Part shown: piece by piece, positions 16,363 to 25,031 of the stretch | How positions within the stretch are numbered: position 1 is the first letter of the stretch | Layout: each line of letters opens with the position of its first letter | Assembly: GCA_946612625.1 (NCBI GenBank) | Contig: CAMOEW010000018.1 | Span: 1 to 33,715, forward strand | Source: an uncultured Prevotella sp. | Lineage (GTDB): Bacteria > Bacteroidota > Bacteroidia > Bacteroidales > Bacteroidaceae | Length of the DNA: 33,715 nucleotides | Direction of reading: 5' to 3' | The notes under the pieces: model-generated | The model's input: the letters and a program-made list of their open reading frames with translations, nothing else | Databases searched by the model: none | What the model was told of the DNA's origin: nothing | Position numbers and translations under genes: made by a program

Positions 16363-17034
16363 GAGGGGAAGCGTTTTTGTTACGATACCGAGGTCGTAGG
16401 TGTTGACTCTCACGGAGATACTGTCGGCTGAGATACTGTCGGCAGGAATACTGAAATAGAAGTTCGAGGTGTAGTATTCGGGCATTCCTCCCTGGTCGTG
16501 ATAAAGCACGACCACCTCTGTCTTCATCCCATTGTCGTGGACAATAACAGTATCGCGAATCAAGGCTATTGATTGGTGCACGTTACTACCTGCATCCACA
16601 TATGCTGTCTTCACCCCTATACTGAAGTTCACGAAGCGTCCGTTTTTGCTCTTCCATGCACTCTGAAGAAACACCGGATCGGTCTTCATCTCAACACTGT
16701 CAGGTCTATCCTTGGGCTGAAGCACATATACGCGTTCTGCATCCTCAACAAAGGCAGTGCCGGAAGGTTGGCGGTCGTAATAGAGCAGTGTTCGGTAAAG
16801 CGTGTCGGCTACGGCAGCCCAGTTGACAGCAATGGTACAAGTGAGCAGAAGCGAGTCGCCATCATCGGTAACAGCATAGTCGAAGTGTGTCTCACGGTCT
16901 GTATGCGCCACAGCAAAGTCAGATTGCATCAGCGAGTATTTTCCCTCGCCCTTGTCGTAGGCATCCTTGGTACATGCCCACATGCAGGCTATCATCGCCG
17001 GAATCACACAGAAGAGCAGTATTACTCTTCTCAT
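16333..17034 (-). CDS. NigD-like lipoprotein
   Basis: 233-aa predicted lipoprotein resembling the Bacteroidetes NigD family. The signal sequence ends in two possible lipidation cysteines, C17 (MIAC) and C21 (MWAC); C21 fits the family better because TKDAYDKGEGKYS follows directly. Recognisable family stretches are LYHDQGGMPEYYTSNFYFSIP near 179-199 and KTDPVFLQSAWKSKNG near 117-132. The function is not established. It is the last gene of the PASTA-rluD-ddl-acyltransferase operon, its ATG overlapping the acyltransferase stop (17031-17034). Its final codons run 30 bases into argF' on the other strand. Confidence 0.75.
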   Translation of the reverse strand: MRRVILLFCVIPAMIACMWACTKDAYDKGEGKYSLMQSDFAVAHTDRETHFDYAVTDDGDSLLLTCTIAVNWAAVADTLYRTLLYYDRQPSGTAFVEDAERVYVLQPKDRPDSVEMKTDPVFLQSAWKSKNGRFVNFSIGVKTAYVDAGSNVHQSIALIRDTVIVHDNGMKTEVVVLYHDQGGMPEYYTSNFYFSIPADSISADSISVRVNTYDLGIVTKTLPLLFKHTFDNH

Positions 17035-18173
17035 TTCGTAGCCTCCATATAGTTACGAAGCGGATTGGCATACATAGTGAGCATCATCTTCCGCAAGAAC
17101 GCCTCATCTTTATCCTTTATGGTTGCCTTACCTATCTGCTGTTCGATATATTTTTCGAACGATGTCTTGTCGGCCGCCGTATAATGGCTGATGTTGTCGC
17201 TACTGCCATTAAGACAATCGAGGGCGATGTAGTTGCATGGATAGAGCCTGTAGTTGGAGTGTATTATCCTATCCATCCTCTTGGCCACGGCATCGAAAAA
17301 CTCGTTACGAGGCAGCCCCTCGTAGTCGCCTATCCACTCGTTTATGGGCTGTCCGCAGTAATAAGCCACGCGCCCCTTATACCCCATAATACCTATACGC
17401 ATGTTGTCGAGGTCGTCTTGACGGCTCTTCTTGTACGCTGGGTTGTCGCGCTTCTGCTGAAACTCCACAGCCTTGAGATAGTCGCATGGGTCGTATTCAT
17501 AGCTGATTGTCAGGGGCACTATGTTCAACTCTCGCAGATTACCTCCCATGGCGAGCATCTTCAGCACACTGTCCTGAGTGCGGTCGTCACTGTCCTTGGC
17601 ACGTCCCTCGCGCTGGGCTATCCATATATTCTCTTTCTTGTCGCCAACGGCATGATGAATATAGCGGCTCATCAGCTGACTCGAACGAAGCATCTCCTTA
17701 GGATGCAGTCCACGTCGCACGATAAAGGCCTTATTCATTCTTACGAACCGTTCAATCCACGGATATATAAGCAGATTGTTGCCAATGCCGATTTCAACAG
17801 TGGTGGGATAGCCTGCCTCAACAAGGGCTACGTCGAGGAGAGCCGAGTCGAGCACAATGTCGCGGTGGTTGCTGACAAAGGTATAGCGCAAGCTTTTGTC
17901 ACGCGGCAGTTCGCTCTCGTCGAAAGTGAAACCGTCAGTTTTCTTCCTAATCAGATATTTCACAACCGGTTTCATGAATCGTAGCTGGAATTGTATGGGA
18001 GTCTCAACCCCGGCAAAGGCCAGACGGAGCAAACCATTGCGAACGATTTTCGGCATCCAGGGTACAAAACCCTGCATGATTTTCGAGAACTGACGGTCAG
18101 CCAACAGACCCTCGAAAGCCTCTTTTATCTCGCCATCCTCGTAAGGGCGAATCTCGTCGAACTCACTTGGCAT
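17031..18173 (-). CDS. PlsC-like glycerophospholipid acyltransferase family protein
   Basis: 380-aa acyltransferase, probably in lipid synthesis at the inner membrane. The catalytic motif appears as SNHRDIVLD (101-109); His103 and Asp109 are separated by five residues rather than the usual four, a small deviation. A motif resembling the phosphate-binding EGTR is QREGRAKD, near 207-214. A charged N-terminal stretch precedes a mildly hydrophobic region at 35-75. The acceptor is unknown; 1-acylglycerol-3-phosphate is a guess from the family. It starts 13 bases after ddl and overlaps the NigD-like gene by 4 bases, within an envelope-biogenesis operon. Confidence 0.75.
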   Translation of the reverse strand: MPSEFDEIRPYEDGEIKEAFEGLLADRQFSKIMQGFVPWMPKIVRNGLLRLAFAGVETPIQFQLRFMKPVVKYLIRKKTDGFTFDESELPRDKSLRYTFVSNHRDIVLDSALLDVALVEAGYPTTVEIGIGNNLLIYPWIERFVRMNKAFIVRRGLHPKEMLRSSQLMSRYIHHAVGDKKENIWIAQREGRAKDSDDRTQDSVLKMLAMGGNLRELNIVPLTISYEYDPCDYLKAVEFQQKRDNPAYKKSRQDDLDNMRIGIMGYKGRVAYYCGQPINEWIGDYEGLPRNEFFDAVAKRMDRIIHSNYRLYPCNYIALDCLNGSSDNISHYTAADKTSFEKYIEQQIGKATIKDKDEAFLRKMMLTMYANPLRNYMEATK

Positions 18174-18186
18174 AGTATATTATATC

Positions 18187-19176
18187 TTAGAACTGATTCT
18201 CTACGATATCTGTGAGCACATCTTTCATTTCCATGCCTGCAGCCTTAACCTGCTGTGGAATGAAACTCGTGGGAGTCATGCCCGGAGTGGTATTTACTTC
18301 GAGCATATTTATCTTCTGGGCTTTAGAGATAATATAGTCGATGCGTATTATGCCATTGCAATGCAGTATATCATAGATATGGCTGGTTATCTCACGCACG
18401 CGATTAGTAGTAGATTCTGACAATCGTGCTGGCGTTATCTCCTGGACTTCGCCGTTGTATTTGGCATCGTAGTCGAAGAATTCGTTCTTTGTCACCACCT
18501 CGGTAGCAGGCAGGATGACACTTTTTTCGCGAGTCTTGTAACATCCGATAGATATTTCGGTTCCCTCAAGGAATGCCTCGACCATCACCTCCGAGCTCTC
18601 CATCATCGCTTTTCGGATGGCAGGAGCCAGCTGGTCGGCATTTTTCACCTTGCTCACGCCGAACGAACTGCCATCAGCAGCTGGCTTAACGAAGCATGGC
18701 ATACCGATACGACTCTCTATTTCGTCGTCTGGCACAAGCTCCTCGTATCCCTGGCGGATGAGCAACGAATCAGCAACACTTATACCATAGCCTCTCAGAT
18801 ACTGGTTGAGCACGAACTTGTCGAAAGTCATTGCTTCTACCAGTACTCCGCTGGTGGAATAGGGTATGCCTATCAGGTCGAAGTAACCCTGGAGCACACC
18901 GTTCTCTCCAGGAGTGCCATGTATTGTTATGTAAGCATAGTCGAACAGCCGTGCCTTTCCATTCTCCATGAACGAGAAGTCGTTGCGGTCGATACGGGCC
19001 GTGGTACCATCGTTCAGTTCCACATGCCAGTCCTGCCCCTTGATGTCAACAATATACACATCGTAACGCTCTCTGTCGAAAAACGAGAACAGCCCCTGAG
19101 CCGAGCGTAGCGATACGTCGTGCTCCGACGAATCGCCACCACAGACGATTGCAATAGTTCTTTTTAAATTTTTCAT
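18187..19176 (-). CDS. ddl: D-alanine--D-alanine ligase
   Basis: ATP-grasp ligase that makes D-Ala-D-Ala for peptidoglycan in the cytoplasm. It is 329 aa. The N-terminal motif CGGDSSEHDVSLRSA (12-26) corresponds to the family GGxSxEHxVS. HGTPGENGVLQGYFDL follows near 85-100, then the ATP-grasp core with KPAADGSSFGVSKV and the C-terminal metal-site strand IRIDYI...EVNTTPGMTPTS. It lies 28 bases downstream of the pseudouridine synthase gene and 13 bases before the acyltransferase gene. Confidence 0.94.
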   Translation of the reverse strand: MKNLKRTIAIVCGGDSSEHDVSLRSAQGLFSFFDRERYDVYIVDIKGQDWHVELNDGTTARIDRNDFSFMENGKARLFDYAYITIHGTPGENGVLQGYFDLIGIPYSTSGVLVEAMTFDKFVLNQYLRGYGISVADSLLIRQGYEELVPDDEIESRIGMPCFVKPAADGSSFGVSKVKNADQLAPAIRKAMMESSEVMVEAFLEGTEISIGCYKTREKSVILPATEVVTKNEFFDYDAKYNGEVQEITPARLSESTTNRVREITSHIYDILHCNGIIRIDYIISKAQKINMLEVNTTPGMTPTSFIPQQVKAAGMEMKDVLTDIVENQF

Positions 19177-19204
19177 CGTATTCTTAATTATATTTATTCA
19201 AGTT

Positions 19205-20299
19205 TCAAATATTTCGAAAGTTCTGGTGAACATGGGACGTAGGAGCGAAATTTCTCCATTTCTCCAACAGCATCCTCATATCGTCGGCAAGAGGCGTCGT
19301 GAAGTCCATCTGCTGTCCGGTTTTAGGATGGACAAAGCCCAGCGTACGGGCATGCAGAGCCTGACGAGGGCACAGCCCGAAACAGTTGCGGATGAACTGT
19401 CGATAGCTACTGGTACGCTCACCTCTGAGGATTTCGCTTCCGCCGTAACGCTCGTCGCTGAACAGCGGATGTCCGATATGTCGCATGTGGGCACGTATCT
19501 GATGGGTGCGTCCTGTCTCAAGAATACACTCCACCAACGATACATAGCCAAACCGCTCTATGACGCGGTAGTGAGTGACGGCAGTCTTGCCTATGCCGCT
19601 ATCAGGAGGAAACACCTCCATGCGCAGACGGTCTTTCGGATCGCGCCCTATGTTGCCTTCTATCCTACCTTCGTCCTCAGCAAAATTGCCCCACACGAGC
19701 GCATCATAGCTGCGGTGAGTGGTCTTGTTGAAGAACTGCACACCAAGGGCTGACTTCGCGTCTGGAGTCTTTGCAACAACAAGCAATCCGCTGGTGTCCT
19801 TGTCTATGCGGTGTACAAGCCCAACCTGAGGGTCGTTCGGATCGTAGTCGGGATTATTACGCAAATGCCAGGCAACGGCATTCACAAGCGTTCCACTGAA
19901 GTTGCCGCATCCTGGATGAACCACCATTCCTGCAGGTTTATTGACTACCATCAACTCAGCATCTTCATATAAGATATCAAGCGGTATTTCTTCGGGTTCT
20001 ATCGTCGTGTCGTAGTGCGGGCGGTCGAGCATCAGCGTAATCACATCGCCAGGGCGCACCTTGTAGTTGCATTTCACCGGACGGTCGTTAACATGCACAA
20101 AACCGGCATCAGCGGCCTTTTGTATGCGGTTGCGACTTGAATGCTGCAGTTTCTCAAACATGAACTTGTCAACACGCAACGGTATCTGGCCTGTATCCAC
20201 CTCTATGCGGAAATGCTCATACAGACGCCCGTCCTGTTCCTCGTTGTCCTCCAAGACGGGAATATCTTCCAAATAGTCTTCACTCAATAACGTTGCCAC
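19205..20299 (-). CDS. RluD-family 23S rRNA pseudouridine synthase
   Basis: Isomerises specific uridines in 23S rRNA. It is 364 aa. An S4 RNA-binding domain (about 41-90, LRVDKFMFEK through RPGDVITLM) is followed by the RsuA/RluD catalytic domain. The catalytic Asp166 lies in the motif HRIDKDTSGL (163-172), where Ile replaces the usual Leu. GRTHQIRAHMRHIGHPL, the second RluD signature, is also present. The N-terminal 25 residues are acidic and extra relative to the S4 domain. It begins 7 bases after the PASTA gene. RluD is the best match, but RluA/RluC types cannot be excluded. Confidence 0.88.
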   Translation of the reverse strand: MATLLSEDYLEDIPVLEDNEEQDGRLYEHFRIEVDTGQIPLRVDKFMFEKLQHSSRNRIQKAADAGFVHVNDRPVKCNYKVRPGDVITLMLDRPHYDTTIEPEEIPLDILYEDAELMVVNKPAGMVVHPGCGNFSGTLVNAVAWHLRNNPDYDPNDPQVGLVHRIDKDTSGLLVVAKTPDAKSALGVQFFNKTTHRSYDALVWGNFAEDEGRIEGNIGRDPKDRLRMEVFPPDSGIGKTAVTHYRVIERFGYVSLVECILETGRTHQIRAHMRHIGHPLFSDERYGGSEILRGERTSSYRQFIRNCFGLCPRQALHARTLGFVHPKTGQQMDFTTPLADDMRMLLEKWRNFAPTSHVHQNFRNI

Positions 20300-20306
20300 A
20301 ATGTCC

Positions 20307-20972
20307 TCAGTACTCCTTTACCTCTTCAAAATCGTCGATATCGGCTCCTTCCGTCGCCCCATGATAGAGCTCGGTGGCAGGAGCGTCTGTATAGTTGATA
20401 TCATCGGACGTTTCATCGAATGTTCCGTCACCAACGACAAGAGTCAACGGCGATTCTATACTTACGCGGTCGCCTGTAGAGACCCTATGTCCGTGGCACA
20501 ATATTCCATACACCCAGTCTTTCTCACCTGCCGTAAACTGCGGAGGAAGCATTCTGAATCCCATTGCAGTGAGCCGTGCCTCGGCTTCCCTCAAACTGCT
20601 GTTGTCAACGATGTCGGGTATAGAAACCGTGGGCGACGATGGGGAATTGACAGTCACATAAACAATGTGTCCCGCCTTGACCTTTGTGCCATAACCAGGA
20701 TTCTGCGCCAGAATACTTAATGCAGGCTGGCGCTTGTTGTAGCCAGAATCGCTGACCACAATAGCGAGTCCGTCGGATCTTAGCAAACTGTATGCCTTAT
20801 CGTAAGACATACCCTTAACATTAGGTACTACAATACCTTCACCATGATGAGTATATATATCGAGCCCATACTTTACGCCCATACACAACACCACGACAAC
20901 GACTGCCATTGCGAGCAGGTGACTCCACAGATAGCGGCTGAAACACTTGCCGAAAAAATCCTTCACTGTCAT
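20307..20972 (-). CDS. PASTA-domain membrane protein
   Basis: 221-aa protein anchored by one N-terminal helix (about 15-35) with two extracytoplasmic PASTA domains (about 46-110 and 114-178) and an acidic tail rich in Asp and Glu. PASTA domains bind muropeptides or beta-lactams in kinases and penicillin-binding proteins, but here no kinase or transpeptidase domain is attached. I start it at 20972 (MTVKDFFGK): an upstream ATG at 21005 would lie inside the promoter. It heads the operon with rluD-type, ddl, acyltransferase and NigD-like genes, which suggests a cell-wall role. Confidence 0.85.
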   Translation of the reverse strand: MTVKDFFGKCFSRYLWSHLLAMAVVVVVLCMGVKYGLDIYTHHGEGIVVPNVKGMSYDKAYSLLRSDGLAIVVSDSGYNKRQPALSILAQNPGYGTKVKAGHIVYVTVNSPSSPTVSIPDIVDNSSLREAEARLTAMGFRMLPPQFTAGEKDWVYGILCHGHRVSTGDRVSIESPLTLVVGDGTFDETSDDINYTDAPATELYHGATEGADIDDFEEVKEY

Positions 20973-20980
20973 TCTGATTG

Positions 20981-21011
20981 CAAAGGTAGTGCAAATAGAA
21001 GACAAAACAAA
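20981..21011 (-). promoter_or_regulatory. Promoter of the PASTA-rluD-ddl operon
   Basis: On the minus strand, TTTG (21011-21008), 19 bases, then TACCTTTG (20988-20981). Transcription would begin around 20974-20977, only a few bases before the ATG at 20972, so the mRNA may be nearly leaderless. Confidence 0.8.
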
Positions 21012-21075
21012 GCAGAATTCGCAAATACAACATATTTAAAGAGATAGTCAACATCGGTTTTTGCATAATTATATC

Positions 21076-21083
21076 TAATTTTG
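21076..21083 (+). promoter_or_regulatory. Candidate -7 box upstream of the AraC-led operon
   Basis: TAATTTTG matches TAnnTTTG and lies 25 bases before the AraC ATG at 21109. I see no good -33 TTTG at the right spacing, so this promoter may be weak or activator-dependent. Confidence 0.6.
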
Positions 21084-21108
21084 CAGCCGCAAACGAACAA
21101 TACGTCAA

Positions 21109-21972
21109 ATGGAAGAAAAAAAAGGTGTTATAAGTCTGTTTCAAGATGAGCTTATGATTGTCAAGAGTCTTGACAGACTGCCATCGTCGGCAGCAGTAAA
21201 GACAGGGTATAACACTGCCGTTCTTTGCCGAAGGGGAAAGATACAGATTGAGCTTGGCAACGAAAAACAGATAAACCTGCGCCAAGGTCAAATTCTACTC
21301 GTGCCAACTAACAAGTTGGTGCAGCCACTGATGGTTAGTACCGATGTATCTGCAAGCGTGGTGTTCATATCAGACCATTTGCTAAAGTCGGTTTTAGGCG
21401 GACAAATTGAAATATGGAATCAGGCAATGTATCTTGAGCAAACGCACGTAATCGACGGAGCTTGGATCGAAGGCTTTCAGATGTATGCCAACGGAATATT
21501 CAATGCCAGAGAAAGCCACCAACTGCAATCGGAGATTATTCTCTCGGTATTAAGGACGCTATTCTTGATGATTTGCGAGGAACTGATGAATCAGATGGGA
21601 GCAAACCTCGATTCCGCAGCAATGGCAAGCCACGATAAGGTTGTTTTCAACAATTTCCTGAAACTCATTGCATCGCAGAAACAAAAAAGACAGCAGGTGT
21701 CATTCTATGCCTCACAATTATACATCACCCCCAAGTATCTTTCGGCCATCTGCAAGAAAGTAAGCGGAAAGACGCCTTTGAAATGGATTACAGAGAGCGT
21801 CATGGAAGACATATACATATCGCTGCGCGAAACCGACATGAGTATAAAGCAGATATCCCAGCAACTGGGATTCCCCAACCAATCGTTCTTCGGACAATAT
21901 TTCCGTGAGCAGACAGGGATGACACCTGCCGACTACCGCACAAAATACAGGAAAGGGTTCGCCAATGGCTAA
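21109..21972 (+). CDS. AraC-family transcriptional regulator
   Basis: 287-aa regulator. The N-terminal half is a cupin-like sensory region (about 25-100) without an obvious ligand signature. The C-terminal AraC DNA-binding domain spans about 190-283, with two helix-turn-helix units: ITPKYLSAICKKVSGKTPLKW and the conserved ISQQLGFPNQSFFGQYFREQ followed by GMTPADYR. It is the first gene of the ketoacyl-synthase operon and overlaps the next gene by 8 bases, so it probably controls its own operon. The promoter has a -7 box but no clear -33 box, which fits dependence on an activator. Confidence 0.87.
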   Translation: MEEKKGVISLFQDELMIVKSLDRLPSSAAVKTGYNTAVLCRRGKIQIELGNEKQINLRQGQILLVPTNKLVQPLMVSTDVSASVVFISDHLLKSVLGGQIEIWNQAMYLEQTHVIDGAWIEGFQMYANGIFNARESHQLQSEIILSVLRTLFLMICEELMNQMGANLDSAAMASHDKVVFNNFLKLIASQKQKRQQVSFYASQLYITPKYLSAICKKVSGKTPLKWITESVMEDIYISLRETDMSIKQISQQLGFPNQSFFGQYFREQTGMTPADYRTKYRKGFANG

Positions 21973-23107
21973 GATAGAAATCAGGAAAGTCAGCACGAAC
22001 AAGGAGATGGACGATTTCATCCACGTGGTTGACCATATTTATAAAGGCTGCGAACAATATGTGCCAGACTTGGAATCAGGCATACGCGACACTTTTAACC
22101 CACAAAAGAACGACGGTCTGAAGTTCACTAAGCTGCAGCCGTTCGTGGCATACAAGAACGGTGAGCCTGCTGGGCGCATTCTCGGAATCATCAACCAGCG
22201 TTCGAACAAAAAATGGAACGTTGAAAATGTACGCTTCAGCATGATTGAGTTCATCGACGACGAGGATGTATCGCGAGGACTTCTCAAGGCCGTGGAACGC
22301 TGGGGCATAGAAAATGACATGGATGCCATACAGGGCCCGTTGGGAATTACCGACTACGACAAGGAGGGCATGCTCATCGAGGACTTCGACAAAATCGGCT
22401 CGATAAGCATGACCTACAACCCAGAATACTATCCGCGACACATGGAGCTGATGGGATACAGGAAGCAAATAGATTGGGTGCAGGTGCATATCGACATTCC
22501 AAAGGAGACGCCTGCCAAATATGCGCGTGTGGCTGAATACTGCCGCACGGCTATGGGTCTGCGCGTAATCAAAACTACGAACAAGGCACTGCTGGGCGAA
22601 CTGGGTCAAGAGGCCTTCAGGGTATTCAATGCAGCATACTCAGGCATCTTCGGATTCACAGAATTCACGCCCGAGCAGGCATACGAAGTTATCGACAAGT
22701 ATATCCGAATGATCGACAAAGACCTGTTGCCCATCATCGTGGATTCCGATAACAAGGTGGTGGGACTCGCTGTCACCATGGGAAGCATCTCGAAGGCCAT
22801 GCAAAAGGCAAAGGGGCGGCTGCTGCCGTTTGGATGGTATCATCTGCTGAAGGCTCTTTACTGGAAGCACGAGGACAATGCCGAGATGCTGCTCATCGCC
22901 GTCCGACCCGATTATCAGGGATTAGGCGTCAACGCAATGTTCTTCGACGACCTCATACCTATCTACAACAGGAAGGGATTCAAATGGGCCGAAACAGGAC
23001 CTCAACTTGAGGACAACATACGCGAACTGACACAGTGGAAGCCCCTGAACCCCAAATTTGTCAAACGACGCAGATGCTATATTAAGGATCTGAGAAGTAA
23101 ATTATAA
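21965..23107 (+). CDS. GNAT-like (YghO-type) protein of unknown substrate
   Basis: 380-aa cytoplasmic protein. It resembles the large uncharacterised proteins with a C-terminal N-acetyltransferase-like fold. The conserved centre has FVAYKNGEPAGRILGIIN (about 59-76) and DAIQGPLGITDYDKEG (about 120-135). The GNAT-type strand and loop is LIAVRPDYQGLGVNAMFF near 314-331, which fits acyl-CoA or acyl-ACP binding. It begins inside the AraC gene and ends 7 bases before the ketoacyl synthase. In that setting it may transfer an acyl chain from the operon's carrier protein to an amine; this is inference. Confidence 0.7.
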   Translation: MAKIEIRKVSTNKEMDDFIHVVDHIYKGCEQYVPDLESGIRDTFNPQKNDGLKFTKLQPFVAYKNGEPAGRILGIINQRSNKKWNVENVRFSMIEFIDDEDVSRGLLKAVERWGIENDMDAIQGPLGITDYDKEGMLIEDFDKIGSISMTYNPEYYPRHMELMGYRKQIDWVQVHIDIPKETPAKYARVAEYCRTAMGLRVIKTTNKALLGELGQEAFRVFNAAYSGIFGFTEFTPEQAYEVIDKYIRMIDKDLLPIIVDSDNKVVGLAVTMGSISKAMQKAKGRLLPFGWYHLLKALYWKHEDNAEMLLIAVRPDYQGLGVNAMFFDDLIPIYNRKGFKWAETGPQLEDNIRELTQWKPLNPKFVKRRRCYIKDLRSKL

Positions 23108-23114
23108 ATATATA

Positions 23115-24335
23115 ATGGAAAGAAGAGTAGTAATAACTGGCATGGGAATATGGTCATGCCTTGGAACAAACCTTAATGATGTACGCCAGTCGCTATACGA
23201 ACAGAAAAGCGGCATCATCTTCAGTCAAGAACGAAAGGACGCCGGTTTCCGTTCTGCACTCTGCGGCAATGTGCCCAGGGCAGACTTGAAGCCGTTTCTG
23301 AACCGTAACCTACGACAACTTATGCCAGAAGAGGCAGAATATGCATATATGGCAACCAAGCAGGCACTCGAAATGGCAGCCTTGGATCAGGACTATATCG
23401 ACGCTCACGAGGTTGGACTCATCTACGGCAACGACTCTGTAGCCGAGGCCACGATGATTGCACTCGACAAGTTCCGCAATGCAGGCAGCACTGCAGCCTG
23501 CGGCAGTGGAGCCATCTTCAAGTCGATGAACTCGACAGTGACAATGAACCTTGCCACGCTGTTCCATCTGAAAGGTATTAACCTGACTGCCGCGGCAGCA
23601 TGTGCATCCGGCTCGCAGGCCGTGGGTCTGAGCTATCTGCTCATAAAGGACGGACTGCAGGATTGCATCGTATGCGGCGGAGCACAAGAGGCGAACATGT
23701 ATTGTGTTGCTTCATTCGACGGATTACAGGCATTCTCCATACGCGAAGACGAACCCACCAAAGCTTGTCGGCCATTCGACCGCGACCGCGACGGACTGAT
23801 ACCGAGCGGAGGCGGTGCCACACTTATCGTCGAGAGCTACGAACATGCAGTAGCACGCGGAGCAAATATCATCGCAGAAATCGTTGGATGGGGATTCTCG
23901 GGCAATGGCGACCATATCTCGACACCGAACGTAGCAGGACCTGCACGCTCGCTTGAACTTTGCTTCAAGAATAGCGGAGTCAACCCACAGCAGATTGGCT
24001 ATGTAAACGCCCACGCCACCTCGACACATGCCGGCGACGGACGAGAAGCAATGGCAATAGCACAAATTTTCGGCGACTATAAGGTGCCTGTAACATCGAC
24101 AAAGAGTCTTACAGGCCACGAGATGTGGATGGCAGGAGCCAGCGAGCTTATATACTCCATCCTCATGATGAAGAACGGATTCATATCGGGAAATCTCAAC
24201 TTCGAGAATCCCGACGAAGAGACCGCCTGTATAAATGTGCTTCCGGAAACCAAAGAGGCTCAGTTCGACATGTTCCTGAGCAACTCGTTTGGATTCGGAG
24301 GAACAAACTCGACATTGATAGTAAAGAATATTTGA
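23115..24335 (+). CDS. Beta-ketoacyl-ACP synthase (FabF-like KS)
   Basis: Condensing enzyme, 406 aa, that elongates an acyl chain on a carrier protein. The triad is intact: Cys163 in AACASGSQ, His300 in VNAHATSTHAGD and His335 in STKSLTGHEMWMAGA, with Lys330 conserved. The usual GHxxGAAG after the second His reads GHEMWMAGA here, a divergence from housekeeping FabF. Immediately downstream are a dedicated acyl carrier protein and a hotdog protein, so it forms the core of a secondary fatty-acid or polyene system rather than primary fatty-acid synthesis. Confidence 0.9.
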   Translation: MERRVVITGMGIWSCLGTNLNDVRQSLYEQKSGIIFSQERKDAGFRSALCGNVPRADLKPFLNRNLRQLMPEEAEYAYMATKQALEMAALDQDYIDAHEVGLIYGNDSVAEATMIALDKFRNAGSTAACGSGAIFKSMNSTVTMNLATLFHLKGINLTAAAACASGSQAVGLSYLLIKDGLQDCIVCGGAQEANMYCVASFDGLQAFSIREDEPTKACRPFDRDRDGLIPSGGGATLIVESYEHAVARGANIIAEIVGWGFSGNGDHISTPNVAGPARSLELCFKNSGVNPQQIGYVNAHATSTHAGDGREAMAIAQIFGDYKVPVTSTKSLTGHEMWMAGASELIYSILMMKNGFISGNLNFENPDEETACINVLPETKEAQFDMFLSNSFGFGGTNSTLIVKNI

Positions 24336-24363
24336 ATAATTGAATCAAAAAAAACAAAAAATT

Positions 24364-24606
24364 ATGACAAGAGAAGAAATCATTTCGCAGGTTAACAGCC
24401 TGCTGGCAGAAGAGTTTGAGATGGACGAGAGCACTTTCACTCCCGATGCTAACCTCAAGGAAACACTGGAGCTTGACAGCATCAACCTCGTTGACCTCGT
24501 AGCAATCGTTCAGACCACATACAAGATTACAATTCCCGTTGCCGAACTGAAGAATATTCAGACCTTCAACGACCTGTACAACTACATCGAGCAGCATCAG
24601 GCGTAA
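24364..24606 (+). CDS. Acyl carrier protein
   Basis: 80-aa acyl carrier protein. The phosphopantetheine attachment Ser39 is in LELDSINLVDLV (35-46), where the classical DSL is DSI. The protein is acidic and helical, as expected. An in-frame TTG at 24340 gives an odd MNQKKQKI extension, so I start at the ATG at 24364, 28 bases after the synthase. Its TAA shares one base with the next ATG (TAATG). It is likely specific to this operon because it differs from housekeeping AcpP at the attachment motif. Confidence 0.9.
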   Translation: MTREEIISQVNSLLAEEFEMDESTFTPDANLKETLELDSINLVDLVAIVQTTYKITIPVAELKNIQTFNDLYNYIEQHQA

Positions 24607-25031
24607 TGAAGAAACTGCAAGGTGAGGAGATAAAACTACTCATACCTCAACGCTACCCGATGATGATGGTAGATGAGTTTGAAAGCGGCGAGGACGACAG
24701 TGCAACCACCACCCTCTCAGTGCGTACAGACAACATGTTCTGTTACGGCTCCGGGGAAATGGCTCCTACAGGACTGATTGAGCATATCGCTCAGTCAATG
24801 TCCTGCCTTGCCGGATTCAAGGCTCTTGAGGCAAATGTCAGCGAGCCGCCGGTGGGAATAATTGGAGAGGTGAAGCATTTCACATGCAGCCGCTACCCAC
24901 GTGCAAACGAAAAAATCTCGACTACCGTAAGATTCACGATGACATTCGGTAATGTCACCATTGCAGAAGGCAAAAGTCACATCGGCGAGGAACTTATTGC
25001 CGAGGCTAAAATGAAAATATTCATCGAATGA
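24606..25031 (+). CDS. FabZ-like hotdog protein lacking the usual catalytic His
   Basis: 141-aa single-hotdog protein related to 3-hydroxyacyl-ACP dehydratases and the dehydratases of aryl-polyene clusters. The opening IPQRYPMMMVDEF (13-25) aligns with the FabZ signature PHRYPFLLVD, but the catalytic His is Gln15 (codon CAA). The second catalytic position, Glu59 in TGLIEHIAQSM, is kept. It could be a non-catalytic partner, a thioesterase-like enzyme, or a dehydratase using another residue. It overlaps ACP by one base and the exporter gene by four, so it belongs to the same pathway. Confidence 0.82.
   Translation: MKKLQGEEIKLLIPQRYPMMMVDEFESGEDDSATTTLSVRTDNMFCYGSGEMAPTGLIEHIAQSMSCLAGFKALEANVSEPPVGIIGEVKHFTCSRYPRANEKISTTVRFTMTFGNVTIAEGKSHIGEELIAEAKMKIFIE

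Noticed and set aside
16887..17984. 365-codon plus-strand frame opposite the acyltransferase gene
   Set aside because: It is antisense to a gene with clear acyltransferase motifs and ATGA coupling to its neighbour; I see no domain in the antisense product.
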